A DNA stretch of 7,264 nt from Methanocaldococcaceae archaeon (GTDB lineage: Archaea; AGJL01; Methanococci; Methanococcales; Methanocaldococcaceae), in assembly GCA_027023665.1 (NCBI GenBank), contig JALVUY010000197.1:1-7264 (forward strand). The letters are read 5' to 3'. Positions 1 to 5,013 of this stretch are shown here, piece after piece. Each line of letters starts with the position of its first letter. Within the stretch, counting starts at the first letter, position 1. Under the pieces are notes generated by a model, which had not been told where the DNA came from, did no database searches, and saw only the letters and a list, made by a program, of their open reading frames with translations. The translations under genes were made by a program, and so were the position numbers.

Positions 1-611
1 TCATCTAACAATAAATCCAATTCACAAAAATGATTTTTTATCTTTTCTTTATATTCATCATCAATTGGTTTTTTATTTATTTTGCATTCAAACAAATAAC
101 TTACTATCTAATCATCATAGCAATCTAAGCATTTAAATGAGTTAAAGTCAGATTTAAAATTTCCAGTATTTAAGCATAAGATACCTTGATAATAAGCTCT
201 CAGAATATACAAACATATTTTTGGATTTTTAGCATCTATATGAAATTTTTGTAAATGATTAATAAATCCTCTCCAATGATAATAAAGTTTTTTGCAAATG
301 CAATTTTTGGCTATTTCCTTAACATCTTTATGGTATTTTGAGGAATATAAAACCTTATCGGATAAAGCAATCTCAATGAAATTAGCGTTTGGTTTTAAAA
401 GTTCTCTCAAAAACTTTCCTAACTCATAGCTAACAAAATCACACTTTCCAAACATTTTATTTATAACTTCCCCTTCTTTACTTTTATATATGCAGTTTTT
501 AACAAATAACTCTCTGTCTAAGATATGCACTCCTCTAATATCTACATCACTTGGATTTGGGATTCCATACAAATCACTCCCAGAAATTACAACAAATATA
601 GGAATTTCCAT
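1..611 (-). pseudogene. Nucleotidyltransferase-fold protein (RlaP/Pol-beta-like), interrupted by in-frame TAG and cut by the window edge
   Basis: The reading frame begins at the ATG at 611-609, preceded by GGAG (621-618) at good spacing; a GTG at 623 is in frame but lies over this RBS. The N-terminus has a Pol-beta nucleotidyltransferase signature: G11-S12, then D22-V-D24, in the order GS...DxD followed by IRGVH. The rest resembles the predicted nucleotidyltransferase family related to RlaP (RNA-repair associated, PF10127-like): a middle section with NANFIEIAL and a helical part with YILRAYYQGILCLNTG. A TAG at 110-108 stops it after 167 residues. The same frame then stays open for 35 codons to the window edge and continues with convincing family-like sequence (FECKINKKPIDDEYKEKIKN). 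This looks like one nonsense change in a longer gene, so I call it a disrupted or read-through gene; a sequencing error is possible. Substrate unknown. It is divergent from selD. The C-terminus lies outside the window. Confidence 0.7.
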
Positions 612-652
612 AATAATCTCCACATTATTGATTTTTTAATAACTCAATAATT

Positions 653-667
653 ATTAGAAATTCTAAT
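653..667. promoter_or_regulatory. 15-bp dyad, possible operator
   Basis: ATTAGAA and TTCTAAT form perfect 7-bp arms around one central base (660). The dyad lies just downstream of the candidate TATA box of the leftward gene, over its expected transcription start, where a repressor could act. It is in the selD/nucleotidyltransferase divergent spacer. No known archaeal regulator motif is recognised, and short AT-only dyads arise easily in this DNA. Confidence 0.25.
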
Positions 668-673
668 TGGTAG

Positions 674-682
674 TATTTTATA
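674..682 (-). promoter_or_regulatory. Candidate TATA box for the nucleotidyltransferase gene
   Basis: On the minus strand this reads TATAAAATA, preceded by the A/G-rich stretch TGAAAAAG that could serve as the TFB recognition element. An archaeal start about 25 nt downstream would fall near 650, giving a leader of roughly 40 nt before the ATG at 611. The AT-rich background makes such matches common, so this rests mainly on position. Confidence 0.4.
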
Positions 683-759
683 CTTTTTCAAAGTTATTGA
701 TTATTACCTATTGTGGTTATTTAAGTATTTTTGTTGATTTATAAAAATCTATTATTGAT

Positions 760-765
760 GGTGAT
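760..765 (+). promoter_or_regulatory. selD ribosome binding site that decides the start
   Basis: GGTGAT, complementary to the archaeal 16S rRNA 3' end, lies 4 nt before the ATG at 770. Two upstream in-frame candidates (ATG 758, GTG 761) overlap or precede this site and have no RBS of their own. pyrE shows the same GGTGAT-4nt-start arrangement and cca a close variant, which supports this choice. Confidence 0.75.
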
Positions 766-769
766 AATT

Positions 770-1825
770 ATGGATAAAAAGAATGAAAAAAATAAAATAA
801 AACTAACTGAATTGGTTAAATTACACGGATGAGCATGCAAACTGCCCAGCACCGAGTTAGAGTATTTAGTAAAAGACATAGTTATAGATGAAGATTTAAG
901 CGATAAAAATATTTTAGTTGGCTTAGGAGATGACGCATCAATAATTAAAAGAAACGGTTTAGTTATAGCAAAAACAGTTGATGTCTTTACGCCAATAGTT
1001 GATGATCCATATATACAAGGAAAGATAGCTGCTTGCAACTCAACGAGTGATATATATGCTATGGGACTTTTAGACATTATAGGAGTTTTAGCAATAGTAG
1101 GAATTCCAGAAAAATTGCCAATACCAATAGTTAGAGAGATGTTAAAGGGCTTCCAAGATTTTTGTAGAGAGAATAAAACTTCAATAGTTGGAGGACATAC
1201 AATACTAAATCCATGGCCCTTAATTGGAGGAGCAGTTACTGGTGTTGGTAGAGAGGAAGAAGTATTAACAAAAGGAGGAGCAAAAGAGGGAGATGTTTTA
1301 ATATTAACAAAGCCTTTAGGAACTCAAACAGCGATGGCTCTAAATAGAATTCCAGAAGAGTTTGAAAATCTATTAAATATAACTAACGAGGAAAAAAATT
1401 ATATTGTTAATAAAGCAATAGAGATGATGACTACATCAAACAGATATGGATTGTTAGCTTTAAGAAAAGCAGAAGAAAGAGTTGGAGATAAAATAGGTAA
1501 TGCATTAACAGACATTACAGGATTTGGAATATTGGGACATTCAAATGAAATGGCTAAAAATAGCAATGTTTTAATTGAAATTACTACTTTACCATGCATA
1601 AGAAAAACACCTGAATTAAGTAAGATGTTTGGTCACGCATTATTGGAAGGTTATGGAGCAGAAACTGCTGGAGGTTTATTAATATCAGTAAAAAAGGAAT
1701 ATAAAGATGACTTAATTGATGAATTGGAAAAATATAAATGTTATTCTTTTGAAGTTGGTAGAGTGTTAAAGAAAGGAGAAGGTAAAGCAGTATTGTCAAA
1801 AAATGTTAAAGTTATTGAAGTATAA
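770..1825 (+). CDS. selD: Selenophosphate synthetase (selenide, water dikinase), selenocysteine-containing
   Basis: SelD makes selenophosphate from selenide and ATP, the selenium donor for Sec-tRNA formation. Reading the TGA at 830-832 as selenocysteine gives a 351-residue protein, the normal family length (E. coli SelD has 347). The active-site segment is H-G-U21-A-C23-K24: U21 takes the place of the catalytic cysteine (E. coli Cys17), C23 matches Cys19 and K24 matches the essential Lys20. Other hallmarks follow in order: GLGDDA (51-56) and NSTSDIYAMG (from 90) for Mg-ATP binding, then VGGHT, LTKPLGT and DITGFGILGH of the AIRS/PurM-type fold. Without UGA recoding translation would stop after 20 codons; an annotation ignoring this would start the gene at an internal Met such as 1061 and lose the catalytic site. 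A SECIS hairpin follows the stop codon. An unusual 19-bp complementarity links the UGA region to the stop codon. Because SelD supplies selenium for its own Sec, its synthesis is autocatalytic. Confidence 0.95.
830..832 (+). other. UGA selenocysteine codon (Sec21 of SelD)
   Basis: The TGA lies in frame between conserved coding sequence on both sides (KLHG before, ACKLPSTELEYLV after) at the exact place of the catalytic Cys/Sec in the SelD family. Together with the 3' UTR SECIS this makes recoding nearly certain. The next structured element (841) begins 8 nt downstream. Confidence 0.95.
841..859 (+). repeat. 5' arm of 19-bp long-range inverted repeat, just after the Sec codon
   Basis: ACTGCCCAGCACCGAGTTA is the exact reverse complement of 1823-1841. 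It spans the last base of the K24 codon to the L30 codon. 11 of 19 bases are G or C in an AT-rich gene, and the codons CTG, CCC, AGC, ACC and GAG replace the usual TTA, CCA, TCA, ACA and GAA. The match breaks on both sides (840 A against 1842 A; 860 G against 1822 A). Pairing in the mRNA would put a stable helix at the leading edge of a ribosome waiting at the UGA. Confidence 0.9.
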
Positions 1826-1841
1826 CTCGGTGCTGGGCAGT
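1823..1841 (+). repeat. 3' arm of 19-bp long-range inverted repeat, covering the selD stop codon
   Basis: TAACTCGGTGCTGGGCAGT begins with the selD stop codon (1823-1825) and runs into the 3' UTR. It pairs perfectly with 841-859. Sixteen of its bases are noncoding yet GC-rich, unlike the rest of the untranslated DNA here. It ends 18 nt before the SECIS stem. Confidence 0.9.
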
Positions 1842-1859
1842 ATTTAAAAATGTCTTTGG

Positions 1860-1896
1860 TCGATGTGCCGAACCCTTCCTTAGGGAGGCACATCGA
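1860..1896 (+). promoter_or_regulatory. Archaeal SECIS element in the selD 3' UTR
   Basis: The RNA folds into a hairpin matching the known Methanococcales SECIS form. The lower stem is 1860-1869 (TCGATGTGCC) with 1887-1896 (GGCACATCGA), 10 bp without mismatch. Next comes the asymmetric internal loop GAA (1870-1872) opposite a single A (1886), the diagnostic conserved feature. Above it are the upper stem CCC (1873-1875)/GGG (1883-1885) and a 7-nt apical loop (1876-1882). It lies 35 nt after the stop codon and directs Sec insertion at the UGA at 830, about 1 kb upstream. Archaeal SECIS elements usually sit in the 3' UTR, unlike bacterial ones, which follow the UGA directly. Confidence 0.93.
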
Positions 1897-1997
1897 AAAT
1901 CTTTAAATAAAGAAATAAAATATAAGAAAGTATTTATCTTACGAGTTTCTATCAATCTTTTTTGGCTATACAGTTATTTAAGATATAAGGTGGTAGA
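1897..1997 (+). promoter_or_regulatory. purC leader region with strong RBS; promoter not resolved
   Basis: AGGTGGT (1988-1994) is a strong Shine-Dalgarno match just before the purC ATG at 1998. Several AT-rich stretches could be the TATA box (AAAATATA near 1917-1924, TATTTATC at 1931-1938), and I cannot choose between them. I see no palindrome that would suggest a PurR-like operator. Confidence 0.35.
1958..1963 (+). terminator. Candidate T-tract terminator of selD
   Basis: A run of six T (after ATC, before GGC) is the only such tract between the SECIS and purC. Archaeal RNA polymerase often stops at oligo-T without a hairpin. Termination here would keep the SECIS in the selD mRNA and separate it from purC. 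The T-tract alone is weak evidence. Confidence 0.35.
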
Positions 1998-2723
1998 ATG
2001 GACATAAATATCAATGAAATTTTAAAAAAAGAGCCGAAATACAGTGGGAAGGCGAAGACAATATATGAGATAGATGAGGATAAAGTATTAATTGAATTTA
2101 GGGATGACATTACAGCGGGGAATGGGGCAAAACATGATGTAAAAGAAGGGAAGGGGCAATTAAACGCTTTAATTTCATCAAAGTTATTTGAAATTTTAAA
2201 TGAAAATGGAGTGGAGACACATTATATTGAATACATTGAACCAAGGTATATGGTGGCTAAGAAGGTAGAGATAATTCCAATAGAGGTTATAGTTAGGAAT
2301 ATAGCGGCGGGAAGTTTATGTAGGAGATATCCATTTGAAGAAGGGAAAGAATTGCCTTTCCCAATTGTTCAGTTTGACTACAAAAATGACAAATATGGAG
2401 ACCCTATGCTAAATGATGATATTGCAGTTGCTTTAGGATTAGCAACGAGAGAGGAACTTAACAAGATGAGAGAAATAGCGTTAAAGGTTAATGATGTGTT
2501 AAAAAAATTCTTTGATGAAAGAGGAATAATATTAGTTGATTTTAAAATAGAGATAGGAAGAACAAAGAATGGAAAATTAGTAGTCGCTGACGAAATTAGC
2601 CCTGATACTATGAGATTGTGGGATAAAAATACAAGAGATGTCTTAGATAAAGATGTATTTAGAAAAGATTTAGGGGATGTTATTGCTAAGTATAAAATAG
2701 TTGCTGAAAAGATATTACAATAA
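1998..2723 (+). CDS. purC: Phosphoribosylaminoimidazole-succinocarboxamide (SAICAR) synthase
   Basis: PurC joins aspartate to CAIR using ATP, giving SAICAR in de novo purine synthesis. The 241-residue length is typical of the stand-alone prokaryotic enzyme. Family motifs occur in order: YSGKAKTIYE (15-24, nucleotide-binding start), DDITAGNGAKHD (36-47), EVIVRNIAAGS (96-106), DPMLNDD (135-141), DFKIEIGR (181-188) and the signature ADEISPDTMRLWD (197-209). The usual His after LNDD is Ile here (DDIA), a small departure. The ATG at 1998 is fixed by the AGGTGGT site just before it. Some early codons are more GC-rich than the gene average (GCG, GGG, AAG runs around codons 14-55). It is followed after 23 nt by purS, so the two are very probably one transcript. 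Confidence 0.95.
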   Translation: MDININEILKKEPKYSGKAKTIYEIDEDKVLIEFRDDITAGNGAKHDVKEGKGQLNALISSKLFEILNENGVETHYIEYIEPRYMVAKKVEIIPIEVIVRNIAAGSLCRRYPFEEGKELPFPIVQFDYKNDKYGDPMLNDDIAVALGLATREELNKMREIALKVNDVLKKFFDERGIILVDFKIEIGRTKNGKLVVADEISPDTMRLWDKNTRDVLDKDVFRKDLGDVIAKYKIVAEKILQ

Positions 2724-2746
2724 ATAAAATATGAGAGGGAACTTTT

Positions 2747-2995
2747 ATGTATAAAGCAACGGTTGTAATAAAATTAAAAAAAGGAGTTTTAAACCCAGAA
2801 GGAATGACTATAAAGAGAGCTTTAAACTTTTTAGGATATGATAATGTCAAGGAAGTTCAAACATACAAAATGATAGACATTATAATTGATGAGGAAGATG
2901 AGGAAAAAGTTAAAGAAAAAGTTGAAGAAATGTGTAAAAAATTATTGGCAAATCCTGTTATTCACGACTATGAAATAGAGATTAAGAAACTATAA
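2747..2995 (+). CDS. purS: Phosphoribosylformylglycinamidine synthase subunit PurS
   Basis: PurS is the small subunit of the three-part FGAM synthase (PurS-PurQ-PurL) used by archaea and many Gram-positive bacteria; it helps couple PurQ glutaminase to PurL. The 82 residues match the family length. Visible hallmarks are the N-terminal strand YKATVVIKLKKGVLNPEG (2-19), the helix TIKRALNFLGY (21-31), VKEVQTYK (34-41) and the closing LLANPVIHDYEIEI (66-79). GAGAGGGA (2733-2740) supplies the RBS. It lies directly behind purC; purQ and purL are not in the window. Its stop codon falls inside a possible TATA box for pyrE. Confidence 0.93.
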   Translation: MYKATVVIKLKKGVLNPEGMTIKRALNFLGYDNVKEVQTYKMIDIIIDEEDEEKVKEKVEEMCKKLLANPVIHDYEIEIKKL

Positions 2996-2998
2996 AAT
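2991..2998 (+). promoter_or_regulatory. Candidate TATA box for pyrE, embedded in the purS stop codon
   Basis: TATAAAAT, preceded by the purine-rich AAGAAAC, would place transcription start near 3020 and leave a ~20-nt leader before the GTG start of pyrE. A T-rich stretch at 3001-3020 could end purS transcripts. Read-through from purC-purS is equally possible with a 44-nt gap. Confidence 0.35.
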
Positions 2999-3039
2999 TC
3001 TAATTTTTCATTTTATTTTTAATAATTTAGGTGATACTC

Positions 3040-3570
3040 GTGGATAAAAAATTAAAGTTAATAAAGTTACTCAAAGATGTAGGATGTGTAAAATTTGGAG
3101 AATTTATTTTATCCTCTGGTAAAAAAAGTAATTACTACATTGACATAAAAAAGGCTACAACAAACCCAGAGATTTTAAAGTTAATAGGAGAAATTATTGC
3201 TGAAAATATTAAAGATGAAAATGTGAAAGTTGCTGGTATTGAGTTGGGCTCTGTTCCAATAGCCACGGCAGTTTCTATTTTAGGGCAAAAACCACTATTA
3301 ATTATTAGAAAAAAACCAAAAGATTACGGAACTAAAAATAAAATAGAGGGAGAATTAAAAGAAGGGGATAATGTTATAGTAGTTGAGGATGTAACAACTA
3401 CTGGAAACAGTGTTTTAAAAGCAGTTGAAGAAATTAGAAAATATGGAGGAGTTGTTAAAAAAGTTTTTGTTGTTGTAGATAGATTAGAGGGGGCTAAAGA
3501 AAATTTACAAAAAGAGAATGTTGAACTAATCCCATTAGTTACTGTAAAAGAATTACAATCCTCCCAATAA
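3040..3570 (+). CDS. pyrE: Orotate phosphoribosyltransferase
   Basis: PyrE converts orotate and PRPP to orotidine 5'-monophosphate in pyrimidine synthesis. I place the start at the GTG at 3040 because GGTGAT (3030-3035) lies 4 nt before it; the earlier in-frame GTG (3031) is part of that RBS. This gives 176 residues, normal for the short archaeal enzymes. Family features are FILSSGKKSNYYIDIK (22-37), a lysine-rich mobile catalytic loop (KKPKDYGTKNKIEG, 91-104) and the PRPP-binding loop VVEDVTTTGNS (114-124), with the acidic pair E116-D117. It follows the purine genes, making a small nucleotide-synthesis cluster, though it may have its own promoter. Its last 18 bp overlap the end of the convergent gene on the other strand. 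Confidence 0.94.
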   Translation: MDKKLKLIKLLKDVGCVKFGEFILSSGKKSNYYIDIKKATTNPEILKLIGEIIAENIKDENVKVAGIELGSVPIATAVSILGQKPLLIIRKKPKDYGTKNKIEGELKEGDNVIVVEDVTTTGNSVLKAVEEIRKYGGVVKKVFVVVDRLEGAKENLQKENVELIPLVTVKELQSSQ

Positions 3571-5013
3571 ACTTAAAAACTTCTTAGTTTTCTCTTTTTT
3601 GACTTTACCAAACTTTTCTAATTTCTTTATATCTACATTTTTACTGATTAATATTTCTTTTAATGGCTCAATTAAGGCAATTTTTTTGAGTAAATCTTCT
3701 ATCTCTTTTCTGTCAAAGTTAAATCTCTCCACAACATCCCAATCGTGAATTAAATATAAGGCAACTCCACCAACATTTTTTAAAGGAATCTGATATTTTG
3801 GTAATTCCTCTTCTAATTTAAATTTTAAATCTAAGACATTTACACAATCAACACCTTCAACTTTCATCCAAGTTAAAAATCCTTTCTGTGGAGTTATCAT
3901 AATAGATGGGAATAAATTACTTCTCGATCTTTCATCAGGAGTTTTATATAAGTAAAATCTAAAGACATCCTCTGAAAATCTTTTTATTAAAATATCAAAA
4001 GATATTTTCTTAGATAATTCATTTTTAAGTTTAATTGCTTCTTTTAATGAGTCTATTGGTTCTCCATCTTTATATAATCCTTCTTTTTCAAGTATTTCTT
4101 TAAGTTCAAGTTCTTTTAACTTTTTTTCCTCTACACATCTTATGTCAAGAATTCCACCACTTACATCCTCTTCCGCTTTAAATGTTGAAGTTAATTCTAA
4201 ATATTTTTTGAGATATTTTTTATCCTCTTTGCTAAGTAATCTATTAAGTTTTTCCTCAATGGTTTTTTCAATCTCATCTTTATATGTATTTAAATATCCA
4301 ATAGCCAAAACTCTTCTTACATATTGATCGTCAATAATTTTATTTTTTGAATAATTTCTCTTAATTGAAGTAATTATAACATTTCCATATTTTTCTTTAA
4401 TGTACTTTTCATAATTTTTGTCTTCAACTTTTATTCTTTTAAATTCTCTTTTACCTTTGTCAATTACTATAAAAGAGACTGTATAAGATGTTAAAATACC
4501 CCTGCCTTTCGGCTCTAATATATCTAAAAACTCTTTGTAAGTATTTATTAAATAAGGAGGGAATTCAGACATTATTTTTTTATAAGACCCATCTAATGGT
4601 AGATTTGGGGGTAGATCAATGTTACCAATATCTTCACTTAAATGACCTAATGCAATTTTATGTGCAACTAATGCATGTTTAACTCTCTCTAAAATTCCTT
4701 TTTTTTCACTGGCAATTCTTCTTAGATATGAGCTATAATTTGCTATTTCCTGTAACCCTTCACTATCATAACTACCTCTTAATTTTCCAACATTTTTATA
4801 TGGATAATCAAATTCTAAAAATTCCATCTTTGATTTTAAATTCTGTAAAGTTTTTAAATTCTCTTCTAATGTAGATATTATATTATTTAATTCAATTTCA
4901 TCAATATTTTTGTTTTTTATCTTAATGACTACTTCTTTTAATTTGTTATTAAGTTCACTTAAAGAGTCCAAAAATTCATTAGCACTTTTTATTAAGTTAC
5001 TGGCATTATCCAT
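3553..5013 (-). CDS. Conserved protein of unknown function next to cca (possibly DUF530-like)
   Basis: I do not recognise a function. The 486-residue protein is soluble and charged, with no signal peptide or membrane segment. Residues 1-68 form a leucine-rich, likely coiled-coil region. Then come a mixed middle part (about 70-245), a second charged helical stretch (about 245-345), and a more conserved-looking C-terminal domain with LFPSIMITPQKGFLTWMKVE (367-386), NVGGVALYLIHDWDVVERF (413-431) and a lysine-rich tail (461-478). There are only two cysteines (293, 390), too few for an obvious metal site. I recall large proteins of unknown function (DUF530) in Methanococcales and think this may be one, from memory only. 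The ATG overlaps the cca stop codon by 8 bp (ATGGATAA), which suggests translational coupling; the RBS inside cca is weak. The 3' end overlaps pyrE by 18 bp, convergent. The context hints at tRNA or RNA metabolism, but that is inference. Confidence 0.85.
   Translation of the reverse strand: MDNASNLIKSANEFLDSLSELNNKLKEVVIKIKNKNIDEIELNNIISTLEENLKTLQNLKSKMEFLEFDYPYKNVGKLRGSYDSEGLQEIANYSSYLRRIASEKKGILERVKHALVAHKIALGHLSEDIGNIDLPPNLPLDGSYKKIMSEFPPYLINTYKEFLDILEPKGRGILTSYTVSFIVIDKGKREFKRIKVEDKNYEKYIKEKYGNVIITSIKRNYSKNKIIDDQYVRRVLAIGYLNTYKDEIEKTIEEKLNRLLSKEDKKYLKKYLELTSTFKAEEDVSGGILDIRCVEEKKLKELELKEILEKEGLYKDGEPIDSLKEAIKLKNELSKKISFDILIKRFSEDVFRFYLYKTPDERSRSNLFPSIMITPQKGFLTWMKVEGVDCVNVLDLKFKLEEELPKYQIPLKNVGGVALYLIHDWDVVERFNFDRKEIEDLLKKIALIEPLKEILISKNVDIKKLEKFGKVKKEKTKKFLSLLGGL
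3588..3600 (+). terminator. Candidate oligo-T terminator of pyrE inside the opposing gene
   Basis: TTTTCTCTTTTTT begins 18 nt after the pyrE stop codon and ends in six T. On the other strand the same bases encode part of the lysine-rich tail of the unknown protein, so the T-tract may be a by-product of AAA/AAG codons. Confidence 0.3.

Noticed and set aside
108..110. TAG as a pyrrolysine codon
   Set aside because: No pyl genes are in the window, the organism appears to be a Methanocaldococcus, for which Pyl use is not known, and the protein is not a methylamine methyltransferase.
624..759. Three copies of TTATTGAT (625-632, 694-701, 752-759) in the divergent spacer
   Set aside because: The unit is short and AT-rich with uneven spacing, as expected by chance in this DNA.
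739..1077. Minus-strand reading frame opposite selD
   Set aside because: It is antisense to clear SelD coding sequence, has no RBS and no family-like motifs.
1061..1825. Separate SelD-like gene starting at Met 1061
   Set aside because: The frame is open upstream to the ATG at 770 with conserved SelD sequence, interrupted only by the UGA at the catalytic Sec position; 1061 is an internal Met.
841..1841. The inverted repeat as recombination sites for an invertible segment or as ends of a mobile element
   Set aside because: The arms lie within one conserved gene and its UTR, no transposase or recombinase is present, there are no target duplications, and inversion would destroy selD. An RNA role fits the positions better.
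1860..1896. SECIS hairpin as a rho-independent-type terminator
   Set aside because: The hairpin is not followed by a T-run (AAATC follows), and the GAA/A internal loop with its short GC upper stem is the archaeal SECIS signature.
4142..4682. Plus-strand reading frames of about 60 codons within the unknown gene, and a similar one at 6964-7170
   Set aside because: They are antisense shadows of long genes with coherent coding sequence and have no RBS or recognisable domains.
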